DNA of 64,000 nt from Verrucomicrobiaceae bacterium (GTDB taxonomy: Bacteria; Verrucomicrobiota; Verrucomicrobiia; Verrucomicrobiales; Verrucomicrobiaceae): positions 310,001 to 374,000 of the forward strand of contig JAIBCL010000003.1 in assembly GCA_019694165.1 (NCBI GenBank), given 5' to 3'. The position numbers and the translations under genes are program-made. The notes beneath the pieces were generated by a model. That model did no database searches. It was not told where the DNA came from and saw only the letters and a list, made by a program, of their open reading frames with translations. Positions within the stretch are counted from its first letter, which is position 1. Each line of letters opens with the position of its first letter. This document shows, in pieces, positions 45,909 to 55,300 of this stretch.

Positions 45909-46292
45909 GCCGGTGGGTGCGTCGCTGAAGCGAAGCTGGTGGCCGTGGCGCAGGGCGTTTGAGGTGTGAGGCGGTACCGTCACGATGCACTGCTCATATA
46001 CCTTGCGTGGCTGCACCGGCCGGGTGCTGCTGTCAGGCAGCTTTTCGGGGAGAAATCCGCCTGCTTTGCAGCAGCCACACGGTTTGAATCAAGTCCGGAG
46101 CTGCACTCTAAGCCAGTTGATCTATCGGAAGTTGGCGAGTCTGCCTATCAGGCAATACCGGCAGGACTACAGGGTTGAGGCGAGTCCAGATTGAGTCTTC
46201 CCACGAATTCAAGGTTAAGTTTTCGAAAATAGTTTGTAACGTCTGGCCTTACAATCGCGTCTTGAGTGTTAACAACCTCAACAAAAACCAAA
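45909..46292 (+). promoter_or_regulatory. 384-bp leader of the giant secreted protein gene
   Basis: The distal 100 bp (46190-46292) are clearly more A/T-rich than the surroundings. TACAAT at 46250-46255 is a fair -10 hexamer but no good -35 is at the right distance. TTGAG-N10-CTCAA (46262-46281) with an inner TGTTAACA palindrome lies just before the start codon, and the immediate upstream bases are A-rich (CAACAAAAACCAAA) with no Shine-Dalgarno. Nothing recognisable in 45909-46180. Confidence 0.35.
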
Positions 46293-49200
46293 ATGCCCAA
46301 ACTCACTCCCGTGAAAAAAACAGGCCGGAATTGTCTTTTGACGGCTTTCATTTGTGTCACTGCCGGTCTGACCGGCTTCCCTACTCCGGCTGCGGCCCAG
46401 ACGAAAATCACCTTCACCTCCTCGGGCAGCTACGTGGTTCCCGCAGGGGTGAGCACCGTGATCGTGAAGGCATGGGGTGCCGGCGGTGCCTCCGGTGAGA
46501 CGGAGACGGCGCTGCGCGCTCCAGGTGGTGGCGGCGGGCATGTGAAAGGCCAGCTTGCAGTGACGCCCGGTGAGACATTGTCGATTGTTGTGGGTGCGGG
46601 GGGCAGCGGAACCACAGGTGGTGCAAGCCCGGTCGGTGCCGGTGGTGCGGGCTCTACAGCGACGAATGCGCCGACATCCGGCGGAGGCGGCGGTGCCTCT
46701 GGTGTCATGCGTGGTGCCACGGCCCTCGCAGTGGCCGGTGCTGGCGGCGGTGGCGGCTCCACTCAGACGGCCAGCCCCTTCGCTGGTGGTGCGGGAGGAG
46801 GAGCTGCGGGCGTGGATGGTCAGGACGCAACTTTTGGTGGCAAGGGCGGCACCCAATCGGCAGGCGGTGCGGGCGGTGTGAACGGCGGCAATGACGGGCT
46901 TCCTGGCGCGAGTGGCACGGGCGGCGCGGGCGCAACCGGCAACGGCCAGAATGGTCCGGGTGCGGGTGGTGGTGGCGGCTACTTCGGCGGTGGCGGCGGT
47001 GCGCGCAGCGGTGCATCGGGCAATGGCGGTGCAGGCGGGGGTGGCTCGTCGTACGCGGGCAGCATGAGCAATCCCGTAAGCGTCGCCGGCTCAGGCAGCA
47101 CGCCGGGCAACAACACGGACACGGATCTCGCTGCCAATCCCGGCAGGGCTGTCGGTGGCACCACGGGTGCGGGCGGTTCGGGGCTGGTGATCATCATCGT
47201 CCCTCCTGCGGTCGGCAGCGAGACGGCCACCAACATCACGTTCACCTCCGCCGATCTCGGCGCGCAGATCAATCCCAATGGTGACAGCACCACGGCGTGG
47301 TTTGAGTGGGGTACCGATCCGACGCTGACCGTGAACACACAAACCACGGTCACCAGCATGGGCAGCGGCACCTCGGCCGTGCCGTTGGCTGCGACGATCT
47401 CCCCTCTTGCCGCCCACACCACCTACTACTACCGCGCGGCAGCTCTCGCCTCGGGCACCACGGTATATGGACCGATCCAGAGCTTTACGACGCTTAACAC
47501 GAGTCCCACCGTCACCCGCGTAAACGCGACCGTGACCGTCAACGAAGGCAGCGCCGCCGCGAACAACGGCACCTTCGGCGATGCTGATGGCGACTCCGTC
47601 ACGCTCACCGCCACCATCGGTGGCAACCCGGCGGGCACCGTCACGCCCGGAGCCGGCACATGGACATGGAGCTACACACCTCCAGATGGTGCGGTCTCCC
47701 AGACCGTGACGATCACTGCGAACGATGGCTTCGGCGGCATCACTGCCACCACCTTCACGCTCAACGTGGACAACGTCGCCCCCACCATCGCCCTCACGGG
47801 CGGTGCCAGCGTCAACGAAGGCAGTTCCTTCACCTTGAACCTCGGTGCGATCTCCGACCCTGGCGCTGACACCATCAGCAGCTACAGCATCGACTGGGGT
47901 GATGGCAGCCCTGTCACCGGGGCGGCCGGCCTGCCGCCTCCCACTGCCAGCCATACCTACGCCGACGGCTTGGCCGGCGGCTCGCCTTTCACCATTACAG
48001 TGACGCTTACTGACGAAGACGGCACCCATACGGCCGGCACCCATGCAGTGACCGTGAACAATGTCGCGCCCACCGCCAGCTCCCAGACCGTGACCGTCGC
48101 CGAAGACTCGGGCACCGCTGCCATCACGCTCGGGGCCACCGATCCTGGGACGCTCGACACCCTCACATTTGGTGTCGTCACCGGTCTTTCGAATCCGGCG
48201 GCAGGCACGCTCGGCAGTCCGAGCGGTAATTCGATCAACTTCACCCCCGCTGCGGATTTCAACGGCAGCGTCACCTTCACCTTCAAGGCCACGGACAAGG
48301 ACAATGCGGACAGCAACACGGCCACGGTCACCATCAATGTCACCGAAGTGAACGACGCACCCGCTGGTGGCGACGACACACCGGCTGCCAGCGCGGAGGA
48401 CGCTGCGCGCAGCTTCTCCTTCGCCAGCCTGCTGGGCAATGACAGCAAAGGCCCGGCGAACGAAAGCGGCCAGTCCCTGACCATCATCAGTGTAAGCGGT
48501 GCCACCGGCGGCACTGCCGTGATCAATGGCAGCAATATCGACTTCACTCCCACGCCGGATTACTTCGGCCCCGCCGGCTTCACCTACACGCTGCGGGACA
48601 ACGGCACCACCAACGGCGCGGCCGACCCAAAGACCAGCACCGCCAACGTCAGCTTCACCGTCGATCCGGTGAACGACGTGCCCGTCGGCGGCCCGGACTC
48701 GCTGGCCACCATCCCGGAGGATTCGGCCATGCAAACGTTGACGATCGCCTCGCTCCTCGGCAACGACAGCCCTGGACCGGCGAACGAGAGCGGACAGACG
48801 CTCACCATGACCGGCGTCAGCGCACCCATCGGCGGCACGGTGGCCATCAATGGTGCAAACGTCGAGTTCACTCCGCTGCCGGACTACTTCGGCCCCGCCG
48901 GCTTCACCTACACCGTGCAGGACGACGGCCAGACCGGCAGCCCGGCAGCCAACGATTTCAAGTCCGCTGACGTGCTCGTCACCTTCACCATCTCCCCGGT
49001 CAACGATGCTCCCACCGCAGCGCCAGGCACTGCGGGCAACGTGGCGGAAGACGCCACCGGAGGTGTCACCGGCGCCTATTTGCTTGGTCTTTGCACCACC
49101 GGCCCGGCCAATGAAAGTACGCAGACCCTGTCACTCGTCAGCGTTGGCAATGCGAGCAACTGCACCGTGCAGATCGTCGCCGGCAACGTCGTCATCTCTC

Positions 49201-51596
49201 CGATCGCCGACTACTTCGGTCCCGCCAGCTTCGACTACACCGTGCAGGACAACGGCCAGACCGGCAGCCCGGCGGTGAATGATTTCCTCAGCGCCACCGG
49301 CACCGTCACGCTGACCTTCACTCCGGTGAACGATGCGCCGACCGCCTCGAACGACTCTCTTTCCTCGAGCGACGAGGACATCCTGCGTGTGATTCCCATC
49401 AGCACGCTCGTCGGCAATGACAGCAAAGGCCCCGCGAACGAATCCACACAGACGCTCAATATCATCAGCGTCGGCAATGCCGTCGGCGGTACCGTCGCCA
49501 TCAATGGTGCGAATGTCGAGTTCACGCCCACGCCCAACTATTTCGGACCCGCCAGCTTCGACTACACCGTGCAGGACGACGGCCAGACCGGCGCACCGCC
49601 AGCCAATGATTTCAAGACCAGCGTCGGCCAGGTCACCTTCACCCTCGATTCCGTAAACGACGCGCCCGTCATCATCAGCGATGGCGGCGGTCCCACGGCA
49701 AGCATCAGCATCCCCGAGAACTCCACCGCCGTCACCACCGTCACCGCGTCCAACGTGGAGACACCGCCCGAGACGCTCACCTACAGCAAGCAGGGCGGCC
49801 TTGATGAGGCCAAGTTCAACCTCAATCCCACGTCCGGCGTGCTCTCGTTCATCGATCCGCCGAACTTCGAGGCGCCGACCGACGCCGGGGTCAACAACAC
49901 CTATGAAGTCGTCGTCCGCGTCACCGACAACGGCACTCCCAACCTCTTCGACGAGCAGACCATCATCGTCACCATCACCGACATCCCGAACGACGACGGC
50001 CCGATCCCCGTGCCCTCGCTCATCGGCGACGTGATCACCGGCGAGTTCGCACCCGGTGCCGCCGGCACCAACAACGGCACCAAATACGACGTGCTGCGCC
50101 GCGGCGGCTTCTTCGCCGAAAACGGCAACCTCGTCTTCCCCGGCAATCTGCTGATCAACACCGGCGGCGTCACCCTCTCGCCGAACAACTTCATGGGAGT
50201 TTGGAAGGACGCCGGCAGCGGCGTGAGGCTCCTCGCACGCGGTGCCGACGCCGCGCCCGATGCGGACAGTGCCCTGTTTGACGTGATGCCCCAGGTGCCC
50301 GCCATCAATGACAGCGGCGAGGTCACCATCCTCGCCTCCCTCGTCGTCGGCAGCGGTTCGCCCACCGTCACCACCGTGGAAAATGACACCGGCATCTGGA
50401 GCGAAGTGGGCGGCGGCGGCTTCCGCCTCGTCATGCGCGAGGATGACGTCATTCCGCTGGCTCCCGCGCCACCCGCCCCGGCTCGTCTGGGTGCCTTTGC
50501 CTCCGGGGCGTTCGCCACCGCTCACACCGGTGCCACCACCGGCGAACTCGCCTTCTGTGTGACGATGAAGGGCGGCACCACGGACACCGCCATCCTGCGC
50601 GCCAGCATTTCCGGCGCCACGGTCAGTGTCGGTGTGCTCGCCCGTGAAAACACGCCCGCCCCCGGCCTTCCTGGTGAGAGCTTCGGCAGCCTCGCCAGCA
50701 CCTACTCCGACGCGTTGCGCATGGATGCCGCCGGTAATCTCGCCTTCGCCGCCGTCACCCGCCCGTCAAACAAAGAGAGCCTCTGGTACCAGCCGCTGAG
50801 CGGCGCAGTCACCAAGGTCTTCGCCACCGGTGATTCCGCCCCGGGCACCAGTGACGGTGTGAGCAACGCCACCTTCCGCAACGTCAAGTCGCCCGCCATC
50901 GGCAGCGGCGGCACCATCACCTTCCGCGGCCTGCTCAACAGCAACGGAGACAATGCGTCCGGCCTCAAGAACGACGGCATCTGGCGCGGCACCGGTGCCA
51001 ACCTCGCCACCTACCAATGCATCCTGCGCCGTGGCGACGACAACGTGAGCCGCCCCGGTCTCAATCTGCCCGCCGGCGCGAAGGTCGGCAATCTCTGGCA
51101 CGGCTGGCTCACCAATGCGAACCTCGGCGCATGGCGCGGCTGGCTCGACGTCGATGGCAATGGCAGCAGCGCCGCACCCACCGATGTGTACGCCATCTAC
51201 ACGGACCTGAGCACCACCATGAAGCTCGCCGTCAAGGTCGGCGACGCCGCACCCGACATGCCGGCCGGCGCGGTTTTCTCCACCTTTGACCTGCCCTTCG
51301 TCGGCGGCGCCCAGCAGTATGCCTTCCTCGGCACCGTGTCCGGCGGCGGCACCACCGCCTCGAACAACAAGGGCATCTGGCGCAGCGCCGCGAACGGCGG
51401 CGCGCTCAGGCTCGTAATCCGGACTGGCGACCCGATGAACACGACGCAGGGCACCAAGACGATCAAGACCATCGACGTTCCTGGCTCCAACACCACCGAC
51501 CGTCGCTGGGAGCAGCCCCTCATGGATTCCGCCGGTCGGCTCATCGTTCTGGTCACCTACTCCGACGGCTCCACCAGCGAAGTGCTCGTTCCCTGA
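46293..51596 (+). CDS. giant secreted surface protein: Gly-rich, PKD, cadherin-like and NxxGxxAF repeats
   Basis: 1,767 residues from ATG 46293. Signal peptide to about residue 35 (LTAFICVTAGLTGFPTPAAA). Then: a beta-stranded module and Gly/Ala-rich region (about 65-305); a fibronectin-like module (GSETATNITFTSADLGAQIN ... TTYYYRAAAL); a VCBS/Ig-like unit; a PKD-like unit (SSYSIDWGDGSPVTG); four tandem cadherin-like repeats (686-1121) with YFGPAxFTYTVQDDGQTG; a further cadherin-like unit with FNLNPTSGVLSFIDPPNFE; and a C-terminal half of repeated GIW...R.GD and NDSGEVTILA / DAAGNLAFAA units, the NxxGxxAF choice-of-anchor family. Adhesin or S-layer-like role inferred. It follows the kinase by 384 bp. 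Confidence 0.82.
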   Translation: MPKLTPVKKTGRNCLLTAFICVTAGLTGFPTPAAAQTKITFTSSGSYVVPAGVSTVIVKAWGAGGASGETETALRAPGGGGGHVKGQLAVTPGETLSIVVGAGGSGTTGGASPVGAGGAGSTATNAPTSGGGGGASGVMRGATALAVAGAGGGGGSTQTASPFAGGAGGGAAGVDGQDATFGGKGGTQSAGGAGGVNGGNDGLPGASGTGGAGATGNGQNGPGAGGGGGYFGGGGGARSGASGNGGAGGGGSSYAGSMSNPVSVAGSGSTPGNNTDTDLAANPGRAVGGTTGAGGSGLVIIIVPPAVGSETATNITFTSADLGAQINPNGDSTTAWFEWGTDPTLTVNTQTTVTSMGSGTSAVPLAATISPLAAHTTYYYRAAALASGTTVYGPIQSFTTLNTSPTVTRVNATVTVNEGSAAANNGTFGDADGDSVTLTATIGGNPAGTVTPGAGTWTWSYTPPDGAVSQTVTITANDGFGGITATTFTLNVDNVAPTIALTGGASVNEGSSFTLNLGAISDPGADTISSYSIDWGDGSPVTGAAGLPPPTASHTYADGLAGGSPFTITVTLTDEDGTHTAGTHAVTVNNVAPTASSQTVTVAEDSGTAAITLGATDPGTLDTLTFGVVTGLSNPAAGTLGSPSGNSINFTPAADFNGSVTFTFKATDKDNADSNTATVTINVTEVNDAPAGGDDTPAASAEDAARSFSFASLLGNDSKGPANESGQSLTIISVSGATGGTAVINGSNIDFTPTPDYFGPAGFTYTLRDNGTTNGAADPKTSTANVSFTVDPVNDVPVGGPDSLATIPEDSAMQTLTIASLLGNDSPGPANESGQTLTMTGVSAPIGGTVAINGANVEFTPLPDYFGPAGFTYTVQDDGQTGSPAANDFKSADVLVTFTISPVNDAPTAAPGTAGNVAEDATGGVTGAYLLGLCTTGPANESTQTLSLVSVGNASNCTVQIVAGNVVISPIADYFGPASFDYTVQDNGQTGSPAVNDFLSATGTVTLTFTPVNDAPTASNDSLSSSDEDILRVIPISTLVGNDSKGPANESTQTLNIISVGNAVGGTVAINGANVEFTPTPNYFGPASFDYTVQDDGQTGAPPANDFKTSVGQVTFTLDSVNDAPVIISDGGGPTASISIPENSTAVTTVTASNVETPPETLTYSKQGGLDEAKFNLNPTSGVLSFIDPPNFEAPTDAGVNNTYEVVVRVTDNGTPNLFDEQTIIVTITDIPNDDGPIPVPSLIGDVITGEFAPGAAGTNNGTKYDVLRRGGFFAENGNLVFPGNLLINTGGVTLSPNNFMGVWKDAGSGVRLLARGADAAPDADSALFDVMPQVPAINDSGEVTILASLVVGSGSPTVTTVENDTGIWSEVGGGGFRLVMREDDVIPLAPAPPAPARLGAFASGAFATAHTGATTGELAFCVTMKGGTTDTAILRASISGATVSVGVLARENTPAPGLPGESFGSLASTYSDALRMDAAGNLAFAAVTRPSNKESLWYQPLSGAVTKVFATGDSAPGTSDGVSNATFRNVKSPAIGSGGTITFRGLLNSNGDNASGLKNDGIWRGTGANLATYQCILRRGDDNVSRPGLNLPAGAKVGNLWHGWLTNANLGAWRGWLDVDGNGSSAAPTDVYAIYTDLSTTMKLAVKVGDAAPDMPAGAVFSTFDLPFVGGAQQYAFLGTVSGGGTTASNNKGIWRSAANGGALRLVIRTGDPMNTTQGTKTIKTIDVPGSNTTDRRWEQPLMDSAGRLIVLVTYSDGSTSEVLVP
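48351..49655 (+). repeat. four tandem 109-codon cadherin-like repeats
   Basis: Each unit begins ND-x-P and contains EDxxxxxxIxxLLGNDSKGPAN, GGTVAINGANVEFTPxPDYF and GPAxFxYTVQDxGQTGxPA. Units 2 and 4 share long identical nucleotide stretches, indicating recent duplication or gene conversion. Unit 3 differs: LLGLCTTGPAN and NASNCTVQI put two cysteines where the others have Asn-Asp and Gly. Confidence 0.8.
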
Positions 51597-51612
51597 TCGG
51601 ATGGAGGCGGCT

Positions 51613-51655
51613 CAAGCACACACCCCAGGCTCTTCTGCCGGGGGTGTGTTGCTTG
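51613..51655 (+). terminator. strong stem-loop after the giant gene
   Basis: CAAGCACACACCCC (51613-51626) pairs with GGGGTGTGTTGCTTG (51641-51655), extended inside by GGC-TCTTCT-GCC. It starts 16 bp after the stop codon. No T-run follows, but the stem is long and GC-rich, so it is probably the transcript end or an mRNA-stabilising hairpin. Confidence 0.65.
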
Positions 51656-51948
51656 GAAACGGCTGACATGGTTTGATCGTCCACCTGCTCGCACTCGATC
51701 TCGAAAGACGGCGATCGGATTCGGCCACGAGTGCGAGCGCGAGGAAGAGAGCGAAAAGTTGCTCCTCGTCACACACCCGAGGCAGCGCGAGGTGTATCGG
51801 TGGATTGATGCAAGCTGACGGCGTGTCGCGGGAAACGCGAAACCTTGCAACACCGCCCGTCTCGTGTGGCAAGCCAACGAGCAAAGCCCGATGCCAAAAG
51901 ACAATCCTCAACAGGATATCGTTGATGCTCCCTCCAAGCCGCGAGCTT

Positions 51949-52268
51949 TCTCCCTCTCCCACACGGCGCGGGCGGGGTGAGGGGACGGGTTCTGCCTTCC
52001 GTGCCGGCTCTCAGAGCCTGTCCGGCAAATGCTCTGAGTCATCGCAGCCAGGCAAACGAAAGCGTGAGAGCAACCAGAAACGTCCCCCTCACCCCAGCCC
52101 TTTGCTGGCCTTCTTTTTGAAGAATCTTGCCCAGCTATCTCGCTGCGCTCGGTTCCCCAGGTCAGGGGGAGACGTTGGCGCTCCCGCGCCAAAGCGGAAA
52201 GCGTATTTCGTCATTCGAGCGGCAGCTCGTTTTGCTCCCTCTCCCTCTGAGAGGGTCGGGGTGAGGAG
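51949..52268. repeat. cluster of CCCTCTCCC/GGGGTGAGG inverted repeats in a 712-bp gap
   Basis: GCGGGGTGAGGGGAC near 51974, its inverse GTCCCCCTCACCCCAGCC at 52082, and TCCCTCTCCCTCTGAGAGGG followed by TCGGGGTGAGGAG at 52236-52267. The same building block thus appears three times in alternating orientation. Short hairpins (CCAGCCCTTTGCTGG, GGCGCTCCCGCGCC) lie between them. No gene is visible in 51660-52308; short frames through the cluster are repeat translations. Confidence 0.7.
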
Positions 52269-52308
52269 TTGGAGTTCTCGTGGTGCGAGCGATCCACCGG
52301 ACGGTCTC

Positions 52309-55300
52309 TCAATGATTAAACAGGAACGCCGGCGAATTGATCAACGCCCACGCGAGATCCTGAGCGGCGGTCAGTCGCTTGTTCGTGAGCTGGCTGCGGC
52401 TGAGTTCGCTGTCGCGGCGGAGCTGGGCCAGCTTCGGCGCGATCGGCACGGGCTTCTGGGCTTCGGTGTGCTTCGCTTCGAGCGCGACGAGCTGTGGATC
52501 GACGGGCAGGGGCTTCTTCGCGATGGCGAGGGCCTTCTTCGAGTTCTGGAAATCGCGGCTCTGCAGGAGGAAATGCTCGTTCAGCGCAGCGGTTTGCTCG
52601 GGCTTGCGTTTGGCGGCGGGCGTTCTGATGGCGTCGGCGATGGCTTTCGCGGTGCCGAAGCGGACGAGCGGGCTCGTCGTGACCCAGATGCGGAAGCGGC
52701 CGAGGTTGTATTTGCCGCTTTGGAAGGTCTGGATGAGCTGGAAATTGAAATTCGTGCCGCCATCGAGGCCGGCGGGCTCGGTTGGCTCGAACGTGGCTTC
52801 GTGACGGAAACCGCCTTCGGGTGACACAGCCCAGCCGCGATCGCGATTGCCCTTCTTGAGCGATTCGCTGACGTCGAAGTTGGTCTGATTAAAGTCGGCC
52901 TTCGGATTGCGAAGAGCGATCTGGCCTTCGCGCTTCTTGCCCTTCTGCGGTTTGGTGCCGAGCGGGTTTTGCTGAACGACGAATTCGCCGAGGACGAAGT
53001 TGCCATCAGGCGCGAGGCCTGGGCCGTTGTTTGGCAGGCGGTCGTCCGGGATGACTTCGAGCTTGAAGCCCGTGATGCCGGTGAGTTCGGTCTTTGCGCT
53101 GAGCTGGTAGTTGCCGGGCTGTACGTTGGCTTCGGGCAGAGCGGTGGCGAGGAGCGAGCCGTCGGGCTGCTTCTCGAGCTTCTGCACGCCGTTCGCACGC
53201 ACGACAGTGAGATCGAGCGGCACCCATTCAGTGGTCAGGTCGATGTATTGCTCCCACTTCGCTTGCGCGGGCGGCGAGGCATCGCGCGCGGCCTTCACAC
53301 CTGCTTCGGCCTTCGTGATCGCAGCGGTGCGGGCGGCCTGTTTCTTGGCGACTTCGGGAGCCATCTTCTTGTTGTAGGCGTCGAGTTCACCCTTGGTGCC
53401 GGCGATCAAGGCGAGGCGCTCTTTTTCATTCTGCTCGAGGATGGGTTTCTGTTTTGCCTCCTCGGCCTGCCAGTCGGCGAGAAGCTTCCTGTTGTCCTCG
53501 TCCATGTCCTTGAGCAGGGCGAGCGCGGCCTGGGTTTCCTTTTCAGAAGGCGGACGGTTCAAAATGCGGACGAAGATTTCGTCGATGAGCTTGCGGTCGT
53601 CGGGGATGTCCTTCGTGAGTCTGGCGATGGTGTTCTTCGAGTCGCTGATCGCATCACCAACGGTCGGCCCGGACATGAGGGCCATGACGGGGCCGAGGTT
53701 CACGTCGTTGTTGCGTTCGCATTCGCACACGCTCTCGCGAGCGGGGCGGCCGAAGTTGGTGAGGAATCCGTCGGCCAGCTTGATCTGCGCATCGGCGAGC
53801 TGCGCGGCGCGCGTGCCAGGAGCCACGCCGGGGATGTTCGCGGTGGAGCCGGTTACGGCATACACGGCGTCAAAGAGCACTTCGGCGCTGAGGCGGCGCG
53901 CCTTGGCGTGCGAGTAGTTGATCTTGTCGTCGGCGTTCCACTTGTTCGTCGCGAGCGCGAGCTGGTAGGTGCGGCTCGTGACGATCAGGCGCATGAGATG
54001 GCGCACATTGAAGCCGCTGTGGATGAACTCGTTCGTCAGATACTGCAGCAGTTCGGGATTCGACGGCGGATTGCCCGCGCGGATGTCGTCGATGGGCTCG
54101 ATGACGCCCGTGCCGGTGAGGTAGCCCCAGATGCGGTTCGCGTAGCTCATCGCGAAGTAGTCGTTCTCCGGAGAGGTGAGCCACGAGGCAAACTGCTCGC
54201 GTCGAGTGGCGGCGGTCTTTGAGACGAGGTTCGCTTCAAAGGGCACCTGCGGCGCAGCGGTCTTGTTCGTGCGGAGGTGGATCACGTCGCCCTCCTTCTT
54301 GTCGTTCACCATTTCGTAAAGCGGCTTCGCTCCTTCCACGGCAGTGCCGCCGATGGTCGCGCCTTTGCTGGCGGGATCGGTGGCGAGACCCACCTGGGCG
54401 AAGAAAGCGGCGGTCTGGTAGTAGTTGTCCATCGTCCACTTCTCGAAGGGATGGTCGTGGCACTTGTTGCAATTGAAGCGCGTGGCAAGGAAGAGGTGGG
54501 TGGTGTTCTCGGCCAGCTCCTCCGGCGTGCGGAGGATTTTGAAATACGAAGCGGCGGGGTTGTCCTTGTTTGAGCCGGCAGCGGTGATGATGCGATATGC
54601 CATGCGGTCGTAGGGCGTGTTGTCGGCCACCTGCTGCTTGATCCAGCCGCGCAATGCGGTCGCACCTTCGTTGCCGAGGAACTTGCTGTTCACCTGCAGC
54701 ATGTCGGCCCACTTGTTCGACCAGTGATCGACGAACTCCGCATTGCCGATGAGCTTGTCGATCATCTCCGTGCGCTTCGTGCGCTGATCGCGATTGTCAG
54801 CGAGGAATGCGCGGACGACTTCCGGCTTCGGCGGCAGGCCGGTGAGATCGATGTGGATGCGGCGGAGGAAATCGGCGTCGCTGCATACTTCCGACGGCTC
54901 GATCTTCATGCGCTTCCACTTCGCGGCGACGAGTTCGTCGATCTTGTTCCACTTCTCCGGCTCCTTCCATGCGAAGCCCGTGCGGTCGCCCATCACAGTG
55001 ACGGTCGTCGCCGCATACGCGCCCTCGAAGCGGGCGAGCACCGGCGCCTCGCCGCGGCGGACGGTGGTGAGCAGGCCCTTCTTGTCGGCCTCGACCACTT
55101 CCATGTTGCCGCTTTCGATGAAAGCCTCGGCCGTCACGTCTTTCATGTAGCCGTCGGCATAGGTGGCAAGCACGCGGATCTGCTGCTTCGAGCCGATCTG
55201 CTGGACGACGGGATTTTTCGGGAACAACTCGATGCGCTGCACGCGCGGCGCATTCGCGTTCAGCTTCGTGCCCTGGCTGATCCACGCCTTGATCGTCTCA

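Noticed and set aside
46480-47180. Short-period repeats resembling a CRISPR array or minisatellite
   Set aside because: They are Gly/Ala codon runs (GGT/GGC/GCG) of the Gly-rich domain, without constant repeat length or spacers.
47091-50525. Two long minus-strand frames (547 and 464 codons) opposite the surface protein
   Set aside because: Repeat-derived shadows of the tandem cadherin-like units; no start context and no homology.
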